Below are positions 35,800 through 46,850 of a stretch of 64,000 bases of DNA, one piece after another. The translations under genes were made by a program, and so were the position numbers. Under the pieces are notes generated by a model. That model had not been told where the DNA came from. It ran no database searches and saw only the letters and a list, made by a program, of their open reading frames with translations. The stretch spans positions 47,542,404 to 47,606,403 of the forward strand of contig OZ020268.1 of NCBI GenBank assembly GCA_963971225.1, given 5' to 3'. Each line of letters opens with the position of its first letter. Position 1 is the stretch's first letter. Source of the DNA: Melieria omissa. Taxonomy: Eukaryota > Arthropoda > Insecta > Diptera > Ulidiidae.

Positions 35800-38137
35800 C
35801 TTACTTTTAAATGAATTTGAGCAAATAATTTGGAGGTTAAATTGAAAGTTCATAGACCTAAGCTTTACAAGTAATTATTAAAAAAAAAAACTATTGAAAA
35901 AATTTAACACATTCCATAAGAATTTCGGCTCTGTGAATTGCAGTTTTTGAAGTTACCTAGGAGTTGTTAATTAAAATAACGATTTTCAGTAACTCAAGCA
36001 TAGAAAATTTGAACTAATTTAATAATTTATTTTAAAGCTGAAATTTTGTAGTTTTAAGAAAAATTATTTTTAAACATTGTTACAAAAAAAGTTTTGCCAT
36101 TTTTAAGGCACAACGACAGCGCAATGTGGTTTTCGCTGTAGAAGTGTAACATCACTTTGCTGATTTTTACTGAAAATTTTTTAGCCAAGTTTTACAAAAG
36201 TGTAAAGTGCAGTTAAAAGTTAAGGAAGTATAGTTTCTCATAGAATTACTAAATAAATGTTTTATTCCTGCAAATCTAAACATCTACAACACTTAACTGC
36301 GCCGCAATACCGTTTTAGCGGAAGCAACATTACTTAGCTGCTTTAGTGCCGAAAGAATTTGCTAAAAGCTGAATTTTTATCTAAATGTTGACACTTGTTG
36401 GCACTGAAAATTGCAGCCAAACCATTAGTGCAACGCTGGCGTTGCCATATTTTAAATTATCGATAAGTGTTCGAAGTAGAAATGCGCTTGGCAGACAAAT
36501 CAATGCTTAGACCAATGAATATAAATAAAACAGCAAAATATGTAAAGTGTGCAGTAAAAGCTAAAACAACAACAACAACGTTAAATACTTGTTTGCATAA
36601 GAAATGTGGCAACATTATTGCTTTTTTATTTGCCTTTTCGGCTGCTTTTGGCTGCACGAAGCGCCTGTTGCCATACATTTTACGAGCACAGCAGCAGCAA
36701 CATTTTGTCTATTGGACGCACTGTGCATACGTTGCGCTGTTCGGCTGTCGGCACGCGGCTGTCAAGCGGCCAATTGATTGATTTTGCTTTGCCACAAATC
36801 ACACATGCAACAAGAGCATCGCTGTGCAGTAGCAATGATTGTTTGTGTTTTTGTTGTTAGTGGCAGCACTTCTCAATGTCTATGTGTGTGTGTATGTTTG
36901 TGCACTGAGCAAATTTGCAAACATGTTGTAGATTTTTTGCAAATTTTATTGCTATTTTTAGTTGCTGCTGTTGTTGTTGACATTCCTCACGTTTGTCTGC
37001 AAGCAGCGTGAAATTAACATGCGGCACATACACAGACACACTTACACACACACAAACAGCAAGAAGAATGCAGCATGCGGTGGCACATGTTGCCGCTGGC
37101 TGCTGCGCGTTGCCAGACTGTTGGACGTGCAGCATTTTGTTGCATTTTAGTAAATTTGTATTGGTCATTGTTATTGCTGTTGTTGTTGCTGTTTGTCATT
37201 ACTAATACGTCGCATAGCTGCGCGGCCATTTGCATTGCTTTTGTTGGCCATGTTGCCACAAGTACGCCACATGCAACATGTTTGTAAGTTCAGCCAAAAA
37301 AATAATAACTACAACAATAATCATAACAATATGTCTGCTTGTTTTGTTTTTTGGTTTATTAAACAAAAATGCAATTTGCGAATTCGCGCAAAATAAGGTG
37401 CGGCCCGCAGCCGCAGCTTTGAAGGTGAAAACAACGACAATGTCGCTACAAAAGTTGTAACCTCAAAGACAACAACAACACAAATAATAAACAACAACAA
37501 AGCGCAACAGCACTGCAAGTGGCAACAAAAGCCGTTGGCTGCATTTTCATTTTTTGCAATTAGACGGCATTGTGTGCGGGTTACACTCAAGAAAAAATGT
37601 TGGTACACGAAAAATCAGAGTAAATTGTAAATTGGGGAAATTTTGTCAAGAAAAAAACAGAACATATGGTATAATAGAAAGAAGAAGACACTTGAAGACT
37701 GAAAGGTTGTTGTTGTTATAGGTATAGAAATAAATAAATAAATATTATAATTTATATTGAATTTCTTATTATTTACTTTCATTTAGTTTTAGTGTTCTTA
37801 CTGTTGCTCGCTCGCACTGCTGTTAGCTAACTTTGTCATTGTTGTTGTTGTCACTATTGTGCTCAAACGAAATTTGCTAATTGCACAGCGGGCCAACATG
37901 TCACGTTGTGATTCTTGTTTCTGTTTTCTAATTGTTGTGGCGTTTTCTTGAATTGATTTTACTTCTTATATGCAAATGAACAACGATAACGACACACTAA
38001 CAACAACAATAATAACAATAACGACAGCAAAAGTAACAAAATATCATTACACCAACAGCAACAACGATAAACCATAGCAACAACAATTTTTACAATAAAA
38101 CCACAATACATGCGTTGTCGTGTCGTCGATAGCAACA
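35800..38137. other. Unique sequence with CAA/TTG and TG tracts
   Basis: AT-rich to 36.4 kb, then more balanced, with a TG run at 36,881-36,896, a CA-rich run near 37,035-37,060, and many CAA/TTG tracts to 38.1 kb. Overlapping small ORFs between 36.4 and 37.6 kb on both strands are Cys-, His- or Leu-rich translations of these tracts. No gene is recognised. Confidence 0.4.
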
Positions 38138-38142
38138 CGTCG

Positions 38143-40282
38143 CACAGTGGCTGATTCTGCCGACGTAGGTTGCAAAAGTCGATTTTGTCATGTTCGATTT
38201 GGGGGGAACTGTTATACTTGTCCGATAGATAAATCCTTGGACCTAAGAAATCCGAAAACCTTAACTAAATTCGACAAATAGTTTTGCTTGTAGAGCCCGT
38301 CAAAGTTGAGCAATTTTTAGAGTGTGAAATAATATCAGCAATTTGCACTTTTTCGGCAAAGCTGAAGTTTTAAAATACGGAAAGGAGCAAATTAATTGAA
38401 TCTTTTTGCACCAGCATCGTAAAAGAAGGTATCTGTAGTAAATAATTAAATATAGAAAAAAAAAAGTTGGTTGTTGTTGTTGTCTTTTCATAGGCACTCA
38501 CTTGAAGCACTGTTTTTATCACTCTTTTTGAACTTTCGATATACTTTCAAAAAAAAGGCCATACTTGCCACGGTTCCGTCTTTGGGAAAATTGTTCACTA
38601 GTCTTCTGTGAGTACTGCCCTGAAGAGATCGGGTGCCCGATTTTGCCCGACTGGATTTTACAGCGATTTTTCTGTGGCCACCTCGCGCAATTTTGTGCTT
38701 TCGGGTGCGTGCGTTCGAACAAGTTCGTCAAGATTTTGATAGTTAATCAATTACACGCGATTATAATCGTTACCAGGGCATGCATATTTGGATTTTGGCT
38801 TCATTTAAGATGTGATACAAGCTTGCAACTCCATATTAAGCCGACTTTTTTTTGGCGTATATTGCTGTAAGCTCGATGTAAAGAGTACTTTTGCTGGATG
38901 CGCAGTTCGCACGTACGAAAAACAAGTTGGCTTTCATTTCCGGCAATCAGCTATCATGTATCCTTTGATTTAATGCTTTTGTTTTTAACAAAATACTAAC
39001 ACTGTGTCTGTCATACAATTTTATTTTAATTTGAGCAAAACTCAGTCAGTCGCCATTAGTCTTTGAGTTCGACCGCGCCAATGAAACAATTAGTTATTGA
39101 AAACAAAAAGCAGACTTATATCTATGTGTACTGTAAAACCCACTTATGTGTCTGGGCTGTTCAAAAATCTCACAACGGGTAAAAACCTAAGAACTGCAGG
39201 TACCTGCTATTACTAGAAGCTTAGTGCCTGCTATTTGAATGTAAGTAAAGTTAGTTTCGAATTTAATTTAAACTAAACATCACTTCAACTCCGCCACTGC
39301 AACTAAACCGAAGAAGAAGCACAAAAATGTTTTTAAAAAATTCGAAGCTGTTTGAAATATTTACTATTTCGAAGACAAAGGAGTAGTTCGTTCTGGTTAC
39401 GTCGAATTGGTTACGTGGAAGGAAGTTTGCCTGTAGCCAAAACATCTACGTTAAAGAGAAGATATCCAGGACTTATCGCACTATCAAGTTAAAATGGATT
39501 GCGGCAAATCGTACCAAATTCCATTTTGTCCAGAGTAATGAGGAGTGGTTAGAAAAAATAATATACTTCGATGCAAGAGATGCATATAGCATAAGCGATG
39601 ACCAACCATCGACATCAAAGGCGGCAAAAGGAAGGCCGAAAAAGTCAACCCAGGACTGTGCGTCATTCACTAAAAAAGGAAGCTTATGGAGGCAACGGGA
39701 AAAATAACTGCCACCCACTTTTCAGAAGCTTTGATCATAAAATAAAATAAGGATCAGGAGAAAATGAAAGGTGTTATAGTGAAAGCAGTTTTACCAGCAA
39801 GCCCGGGTCACGTTAAAAGAATAAAAAGCAGTATTCCCACGCCACCCAATGTGCTACCGATCAAATATAGTCCTAATGAAGCTTTAGCATTGTTTTTAAA
39901 CTTAGGATTGTCCGAAGAAAAATTTAATTTTTTTGTATATTTTTCGAATTCTGGTTCTCATTTTGAAAGCAAAATTTATGCACTTTTATCTTTAAATTTG
40001 ACTTTTTCAGTTTATTTCTTAAATTTCTTATTACTTTTCATCTTTGTTAATGCATTTTCATTAATTTTGCAACTGACACTTGTTGCTCGCATTATTCTTA
40101 TTTACAGTAAACCGAATTTTGACAAAGTATTACGTAGCACCCTGTACCTCGATTGAGTTTGTTTTTGAGAATACAATAGCCTGATGAATTTCTAATCAAC
40201 AGCAAAAAAAATTTTCCAATTATCTCTATTCGTTCAGGAGTTATTAATTTTGCAACCTGAAATGACAAATTGAGCCACTGTG
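38143..40282 (+). mobile_element. Transib DNA transposon, internally degenerate, 2,140 bp
   Basis: The left end CACAGTGGCTGATTCTG and the right end (read inward on the minus strand) CACAGTGGCTCAATTTG are inverted repeats, flanked on both sides by the 5-bp duplication CGTCG (38,138-38,142 and 40,283-40,287). Terminal CACAGTG plus 5-bp GC-rich duplications are diagnostic of Transib, the family related to the RAG1 recombinase. Both ends also carry AGGTTGCAAAA at the same distance: exactly 23 bp separate the CACAGTG heptamer from CAAAA, as in a 23-spacer V(D)J recombination signal. Inside is a decayed transposase fragment. The length is below the roughly 3 kb typical of complete copies, so this is an internally deleted, non-autonomous copy. 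Confidence 0.88.
39492..39985 (+). pseudogene. Transib transposase (RAG1-like family) N-terminal remnant
   Basis: Frame one gives KWIAANRTKFHFVQSNEEWL, then DDQPSTSKAAKGRPKKSTQD (to about 39,660). A frameshift follows, into KRKLMEATGKITATHFSEAL (39,677-39,736). A third frame (from 39,764) contains SPNEALALFLNLGLSEEKF (39,869-39,925). The basic 'GRPKK..D.S..TKKRK' segment and the 'EALAL...LGLS...' helix are what I recall from the region ahead of the catalytic core in Transib/RAG1-like proteins. After about residue KIY the sequence turns into hydrophobic AT-rich translation, so the acidic catalytic core seems deleted. At least two frameshifts make it non-functional. Confidence 0.65.
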
Positions 40283-40289
40283 CGTCGTG

Positions 40290-40455
40290 CCGGAAATATT
40301 TGCAACCCATATTTTCTGTTAAAAATTTTGCAAACAAAAATGTTAGTAGTACTTGGAAATATAAATAAAAAAGAAATTAGTTAAGCAAAACACTGCAAAT
40401 TAACTAAAATTTTAGCGCAACATTTCATTAAAACATTTTTACAAATTTTGCATTT
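40290..40455. other. AT-rich spacer
   Basis: Short AT-rich stretch between the Transib right end and the first TTTTCGGAGT motif; nothing recognisable. Confidence 0.4.
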
Positions 40456-41205
40456 TTTCGGAGTTTTTCGGAGTATGTTTTAAACATTATATACTCAATA
40501 TTTGATCATTCTGGTAATAAGTAAATGCAAACAAAATTAATTATCTCGGAAACATTTATTCGGAGTGCGCGTTTATGCACTTTAGGAGTGCAAACCTTTA
40601 GTAATTATGTTCAATCAAGCTAACAGCAGCTGTAGCTTGTCAAATAACATATTAATAGCTTACATTGAAAGGCTCATTATTTTCGGAGTCCATTGGAAAG
40701 CCATGAATTACTAATTAATTGATTTTAATCATTCTTTGAGTGCTTTTATGTTTTATTTATGCAATTATTTCATTAAGTAACTTAAAATTTTGCAAAACTT
40801 TTACATCAAACATTTAAAAAAGTCATTTTGCAGTTTTCGGAGTATTTATTTTGAGTGCACTTTTGTTTCTGATGTACTTATTTAACAAAGTAACTTAAAA
40901 TGTTGCAAGAATTACAAATCAGACATTAAAAACATCATCTTGCAGTTTTCGGAGTGCATGTTCTGACTAGTTGAGTTGCCAAACAAAACAAATTTTATTT
41001 GATTTCCACTACAACATTAAATATCTACTCAACTACATAGCTAACTTGAACCGAAATGCAGTTTACCATTTTCGGAGTGTCTGTTTGCGTACTTTAATCG
41101 TTCGCAATTCAAATATTTGATGAAAATTACTTAATTTAACTTCCGCACAATGCAATTTCATCACAAATTTTATAAAAATGTTGTGTTTTTAATTTTCGGA
41201 GTGCC
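40455..41205. repeat. ~120-bp diverged tandem array marked by TTTTCGGAGT
   Basis: TTTTCGGAGT recurs near 40,457, 40,558 (TATTCGGAGT), 40,682, 40,827, 40,944, 41,069 and 41,191, usually followed by GTGC and a T-rich stretch. Sequence between the motifs is strongly diverged, so the 10-mer is the best-conserved part of the unit. Confidence 0.8.
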
Positions 41206-42045
41206 CTTTTAATACAATAAAAACAGCAACATTTGTTTTTTTTTTTGTTTTTTATTGAAAATAGTTCAACTACTCCACTGAATAATTAAATTATATACAA
41301 TACATGTAAATAAAAAGCATTCAAAAGTGTTCACTTCACTTCGTTGTTTGTTAGTTCGTTAGTTTAAAATTCGGTAAAGTTTCTAATTGTAAGCGTGCGT
41401 TTTTGTTTAGACTCGTTAGCACAGTTGGTGACATTTCAACAACAGTTGAATTTCTATTTTTTTTAATTTCAAGATGAAGTCATGAAGATGAAGTTTTGTA
41501 TGCAAAAAATAAATTGAAATAAGTTCAAAATTACTAGAAAAGTAAACTTTGAAGTTTGAGCTGATTGTTAACTTTTTTAATTAATGAATGACAGCTCATA
41601 ATTTTGTTGTCTATAAGTTCGATAATTTAGAGATTTAAAAAATCGCAATTAATTAAAAATCTAGTCTAATCTAATCCTAACTGAGTAGTTCATAATTTAT
41701 ATTTTCGGAGTGGCTGTTTATGGGTTTATGTAAGTAGTTTATGAATTCTAAGTATTTCTCGCCACGAGGGGCTCTTTTCTCAGAAAACTATTTTTCCTGT
41801 TGTCATTAGAAACTTGTTTCCTATAATTTGATTGTGTCAAAATGCGAGCCTATAATCCTATGAAATTATTGCAAAACATACTTGTTCTCTCTCTTCTAAG
41901 GTTAGTCCCAAAACTTCGAAAGCGCTAAGGATGCATTTCAAGCACAAAAACACTTTCAATGTTTTCAAAATTATAAAAATGTATATGAATTAAAAAGTTA
42001 TCATTATTTTATAGGACTGCGTTTAGAAAATTTATTACAATTTGG
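41205..42045. other. AT-rich spacer between two related arrays
   Basis: Holds a single TTTTCGGAGT at 41,703 and otherwise AT-rich sequence without frames or recognisable elements. Confidence 0.4.
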
Positions 42046-42049
42046 GCTA

Positions 42050-42690
42050 CCATACTTATTTTCAGTTCAGTTGACTTTTCGGAGTTGAATCCGGAAAATC
42101 CGAAAATGTTAGTAATGTATTTCAAGCCCAAAAATATGTTAAATATTGCTAAAATGCTGATTCTGGCTTAAATAAGCTCTTCGGAATGTAGTCCGAAAAC
42201 TCCGAAAGTGCTAGAAAGTTATGTAAATAAAAAAAATACATATCATTTTGTCAAAATTCTGATTTTAGCTTTAGTTGACTTTTTGCTTAACTCTTCTTTT
42301 GGAGTTTAATTCCAAAACTCCGAAAGCGTAAGAAAGGCATTACAAGCGCAAACCTATATTAAATTTTGTCAAAATTCTTGTTTAATCTTCAGTTGATTTT
42401 TCGGAGTCAAGTCCGAAAATTCAGAAAGCATTAGAAAGGTATTTCGAGCGCAAATTTACATTCAAATTTGTAAAAATTCTGGTTTAAGCTTCAGTCGACT
42501 TTTCAAAGTCAACTCCGAAGACTCCGAAAGCGTTATAAAGGCATTACAAGCGCAAAATTACATTAAAGTTTGTCAAAATTTCGGTTTTAGCTTCATTTGA
42601 TTTTTTTTGAGTCAAGTCCGAAAATTCCGAAAGTCCTAATAAAGCATTTAAAGCGTAAAATACATTTAGTTTTGCCAAAGTTCCACACAT
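42050..42690. repeat. ~108-bp tandem array with paired TTCGGAGT/ACTCCGAA motifs
   Basis: Six copies of a unit reading TTTTCGGAGTCAAGTCCGAA, AACTCCGAAAGCGTTAGAAA, GGCATTACAAGCGCAAAA and TTGTCAAAATTCTGGTTTTA. The starts are near 42,070, 42,179, 42,295, 42,397, 42,500 and 42,605. Each unit has TTCGGAGT followed within about 25 bp by ACTCCGAA, so each can form a small stem-loop. Confidence 0.85.
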
Positions 42691-42699
42691 TTAAATTAA

Positions 42700-44290
42700 A
42701 ATACAATATTATACCCCGAAATGAGTAGAAATCCTTAAAGCTTGCGTGTGCTCAACTCTTTTGCTTGAGTTCAGTATTCATAATTCGGTGTACATAAGTC
42801 CAGTGCAGCATGTGTCGACTTATGTTACACGTTGCTGTTGCTGCAGCTTTCAATAAATCTTTGATATTGCGCCTCAGTAATTAAATGTCGTATGTGCTAT
42901 GCAGTTTCATAGTACAAGCTGCAATCACATACTCAGTTGACAATGTGTCTGATTGTGGGTATTTACATATGTAACTAATATCTATGCAAATGTGTAATAT
43001 TCAAATGTATTGGTTGACAGACAGACAGCCAGCCAGACAAATATCTAACAATGGTGCCGTTTTGCGTTCGTTTGACCCTGACGCTCTTGACTTTTCTTCA
43101 GCGGCTGCGCATTAGCATTCGCTATTTTATAGTCACACTTTTCGCACAACAACAACAATAACAACTACTTACTATGCGAATCACATTCACATTTAATTTT
43201 TTCCTGCTGGCAATTTTCTACCGGTGACTTTTTGCTGCCAATTTTCATGGGCTTTCACGCCGCGCACGCGCAGAGAAGCGTAGCGCGTCTTCACTTGTTC
43301 TGGCCGCGGTTACCGTTGCCCCACTATGCTTTCTCGCTGCTCTTCTTCCCGTGTACACATTCGTTGTTGTGCGCTGATTGTGCGGACTTCATGCTGACCG
43401 CTGCGACGAACGGCTGGCCAGCTGTTTCCGCTCGCTGTCGCCAAAGTGGCCGGTTTCGGCAAATTGTGAGAAACTCAACTCGACTCTTGCTTTATTTCTC
43501 TTTCGTTTTTATTTTTATAATTTCATTCTATTTTTGCAAATGATTTTTGCTTTCATTGCATTCTTGCTGTTGTTGTTTTTGTTGCTGCTTCGTTTCTATT
43601 AAATTTTTTTCTCCATATAATTGCGCGGAAATTACATTTTTTAGCATGCAACCGCTGTTGCTTGTGAGCAAATTATTGTCGTTATTGTTGTTGTTGGGTG
43701 CCGCTTGTTATTTGCGTAATTAGCCCAAATTACTTTTGGGGAGAATTACTTAAAAAAACATACATTTTGCCATTTTAAAGAAAGCGTCGCTGGCATTGGA
43801 TCGCTGCGGGAAACCAACTCGAAAGCGTTGGAAAATTCTTAAAAGCCACCGAGCGTAAATTTAACCCCATTTTGAGTGCGATTTGCCATTGTTGTTGTTG
43901 TTGTTGGTTTTTTTAATATAATTTTATTATAAATTTTTGTTGGAGAATAAACCGGCCGTTCTGGTTGCTGACGATTAAGTAGAGATTACAACAATTTCGG
44001 TTTGCGGTCGAGAGAAAGAGGAGAAATTAATAAGCTCAAGTTGAAATGTACCGTTAAAAGTGGTGCTGGCAGCTACATATTTCAAAAAAATGTTATCAAG
44101 ATGATCGCTTGCGGTTCTTTCAAAGCGAATACTGGCTTCTTTGTTTAGTTGGATGGACATACAACCAGCGTTGCGAAGATTTGTCAGCGGCTCTAGAGGC
44201 TGCACAGAGTTGGTTGGCTTACAAACTTTTTACAAATGAAATCCATGATTTTTTCAGTAGATGGCTTTAGTAATATCTAACTCGCCTTGT
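42700..44290. other. Unique sequence, no confirmed gene
   Basis: Balanced composition with (AG)-type repeats near 43,018-43,040, CAA at 43,147-43,160 and a TTG tract at 43,888-43,907. A GC-rich segment at 43,240-43,460 holds overlapping frames without motifs. Confidence 0.4.
43975..44205 (-). other. Unrecognised 76-codon ORF with protein-like composition
   Basis: The minus strand reads MQPLEPLTNLRNAGCMSIQL, then KEASIRFERTASDHLDNIFL and further, to a stop at 43,975. Unlike most ORFs in this window it is not low-complexity: charged, polar and hydrophobic residues are mixed and no simple repeat underlies it. It sits just upstream of the mariner at 44.3 kb on the opposite strand. I do not recognise a family. 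It could be an exon, a transposon fragment or chance. Confidence 0.15.
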
Positions 44291-44391
44291 AGAAGTGTGG
44301 TCGAGTTTTGATAGATGGAATTGGAAATATACGATTTTTTACTAAGAAAACTTCTCAGACAGTTTTGTGATATTTTCAACAGGCGTCAAAG

Positions 44392-45890
44392 ATGGACCCC
44401 AACAAAGAGACGTCAGGCAGGAGACTGAAAATGTGAAAAATTTGTTTGGTTCTGAGACTGCAAGAGCCAAATATGTGCAATTTTGGTTTTGTCGATTTCG
44501 CTCCGCTAGTTTCGATGCGAAATATGCACCTCGCTCTGATAGGAATTGTTGAAAGTGTCAATAAAATCATGGAAATCGTACAATTCGACTGCCATGTTAG
44601 CTTTGTTCCGATTTTCCAGTAGTTAAACTTTGCACTAAAACCGTTCGGAACCACTTGAATGAGGAAAAAAAACTTCATGGATGAAATTTCCATTGCCAAA
44701 TTGTTGATGAATCGAACAAAATGGACTAATTTCTGAAGAGGGTAGTGACTGATCAACTGAAAAGTTGATCAAGCAAAACGATGGTCAGCTAGTATTGCCG
44801 GTCTGGAAGGTTTTGCTGTGTGTTTGATGGGATTGATAGGGAATCATCTATTATGAGCTGATCTCTGACGTAGAAACTCTTCGGATCTCTAGCTACTTTG
44901 GCCAATAGCAGAGAAATTTTGTTCCATCAGGACCACAAAAGGCAGCAGTTTTTGATGGGATTGATGGGATTGACAGGGAATCATCTGCTATGAGCTGCTC
45001 TCCTACGGATAAACTCTTATTTCGGACCTACACCATCAACAAATGGATCACTTCGGTTTATAGTAGAGAAATTGTTGAAATTGAGATCGATGGGATTGGC
45101 AAGGAATCATCTGCTATGAGCTGCTATCTTACGGTTAAACTCTTATTTCGGACCTTCACCATCAACAAATGGACCACTTCGGTTTATAGTAGAGAAATTG
45201 TGTTCCTTCAGGACAACGACAGACCGCAGTATTTGATGGGATTGATGGGATTGACAGGGAATCATCTGCTATGAGCTGCTCTCCTACGGATAAACTCTTA
45301 TTTCGGACCTTCACCATCAACAAATGGATCACTTCGGTTTATAGTAGAGAAATTGTGTTCCATCAGGGCAACGCCAGACCGCAGTGTTTGATGGGATTGA
45401 TGGGATTGGCAGGGAATCATCTGCTATGAGCAGCTATCCTACGGATAAACTCTTATTTCGGACCTTCACCATCAACAAATGGACCACTTCGGTTTATAGT
45501 AGAGAAATTGTGTTCCTTCAGGACAACGACAGACCGCATTTGCTATGAGTGGTTTCCCTACGGATAAACTCTTACTTGGGGCCTATACTGTCAAGAAGTG
45601 AAGCCACACACGTCAACAATGATTCGTCAGTTCTTCCATCTTATGGTCCGAACTTGGCACCAAGTTATTACCAGCTGTTCCTGTTTATGGTAAATGATTT
45701 AGCTAAAGAAAAAACTGCCTGCTAGTAGCAGCTTTTCAAAATCAACTGTCCCAGTTTTATGCTCACAGGGAGAAGTCTCTCTTAGAGAAACCTGAAAGAG
45801 ACATACTGGAACTTACCTTCAAAATGGCAACAAATTATTGAACAAAACGGTGCACATTTGACCCAAATCGGTCCATTCTAATTATGCTAA
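44392..45890 (+). pseudogene. Mariner transposase pseudogene
   Basis: The start MDPNKET (ATG 44,392) is frameshifted into AKYVQFWFCRFRSASFDAKY (44,473-44,532, second helix-turn-helix) and APRSDR. Then comes VNKIMEIVQFDCHVSFVPIF (linker) and a KVLLC segment with in-frame TGA codons where WW and W are expected (44,816-44,832). The catalytic HQDNARPH-type motif appears as GTTCCATCAGGACAACG in the repeats; its reading frame needs shifts. SSYGPNLAPSYYQLFLFMVN (45,640-45,700) equals PPYSPDLAPSDYHLF, with the third catalytic Asp region altered (SYY for SDY). It cannot encode an active cut-and-paste enzyme. Confidence 0.85.
44981..45590 (+). repeat. A-B-A-B tandem amplification inside the mariner gene
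   Basis: A piece covering WD..GII.YELL.YG.TL.SDL..QQ to HQDN is repeated: GAATCATCTGCTATGAG occurs at 44,981, 45,105, 45,260 and 45,415, and a partial copy starts near 45,536; a diverged single copy precedes at 44,840. Type A units (44,981; 45,260) have CTGCTCTCCTACGGATAA and GGATCACTTC. Type B units (45,105; 45,415) have CTGCTATCYTACGG and GGACCACTTC. Full units are 155 bp, while the first A and last B are shorter (about 120-124 bp). Confidence 0.9.
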
Positions 45891-45924
45891 AGGAAGCTTT
45901 AAATGTTATGCAAAAATCATATAT

Positions 45925-46059
45925 TTCCTTATCTTCAACTTTTATTTCAACACTCTACACTCTTCACGCTTTTGACTTACTTTTTCCACCCAACACCCTT
46001 TTCCCAAGTCTTTTATTTCATTCATTCATTTATCTCAAACATAAAATTCTCAGGTAAGC
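45925..46059 (+). other. Candidate recursive splice site (ratchet point) 1
   Basis: A pyrimidine-rich stretch (45,930-46,030, e.g. CTTTTCCCAAGTCTTTTATT) leads through ATAAAATTCTCAG (ending 46,053) directly into GTAAGCTTC (from 46,054). A 3' splice site fused to a 5' splice site with no exon between is the signature of recursive splicing in long fly introns. If used, splicing would join the upstream exon here, recreate a donor, and remove the intron in steps. GTAAGC differs from the GTAAGT optimum at the last base. The alternative is a chance match. Confidence 0.4.
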
Positions 46060-46850
46060 TTCAACATTTTTAAAGCCACCACCGCATGGCATACTTTTAG
46101 GCTGCTCCTAATTGAAATAATTGCCATACATACACCAAACATTTTGCTACATTCACACCAAATATTCACATTGAATTGGCCAAATAACTCAACTATGCAA
46201 AATTCGAGCTATTTGCCACATCGACTGCCACTTACTGCGCACAATTTATGGGGCCAACTGCTGCTGTTGCTGTGTTACATATGTGTTGTGTAGATTTCAT
46301 CTTGATTGTTGTTTAAGTTTTAGTTGTTGCTGTTGCATATTTTGTGCCATGATTTGCATTATTATCACATCAGTTATTATTTGCCATATTTCACTTGCAC
46401 ATTTGCGCATTCAATCATTTCTTCGGGCGCAACAAAAAAATCAGCAAATTCTCACTCGCATTGCATGCAACAGCGGCACAGTGAAAATATTCTTTCTACA
46501 GAATTTTCATGCTGTGCTTGCGCTTCATTACATTTCCAAATGCATTTTTGCTTGCATTTCATTTTCGTCCTGTCGGTGCGCTGAGTTATGCATTGCAACA
46601 ATTATAACAACAACAACAACTACAACAACAATGATGATAATAACCAACGAGGAAAAGTTGCAGTGAATTGAATGTCGGAGGTGGGGAAATTAAAGTGAAA
46701 ATGTGAATGTATCTGATACAGTTGGAATGTTGAGTATTCGGGGTTTTGAAGTGCTGGAGTTTAAGGAATTTAAATTTGGGATTTTTCACTTTTTAATTGA
46801 AGAATGTGTAATGAATCTATAAAGAACATTATTTGTAGCTGAAAGTCTGC
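46060..46850. other. Unique spacer, no gene recognised
   Basis: Balanced to AT-rich; ATAACAACAACAACAACTAC at 46,605 is typical low-complexity tract. Two overlapping + strand ORFs (127 and 86 codons) are low-complexity. Confidence 0.35.

Larger units (their letters stand above)
44300..45945 (+). mobile_element. Degenerate mariner element with internal tandem amplification
   Basis: Mariner homology runs from the leader AAGAAAACTTCTCAGACAG (44,346) to the C-terminal end of the transposase near 45,890. Order along the + strand: helix-turn-helix, linker, CxWWDW region, an expanded block of repeats, the SPDLAPSDY-like segment and the C-terminal LPSKWQQIIEQNGAHLTQIG segment (45,820-45,880). No clear terminal inverted repeats or TA duplication remain. 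The 5' half is the inverted relative of 673-1250. Confidence 0.85.
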
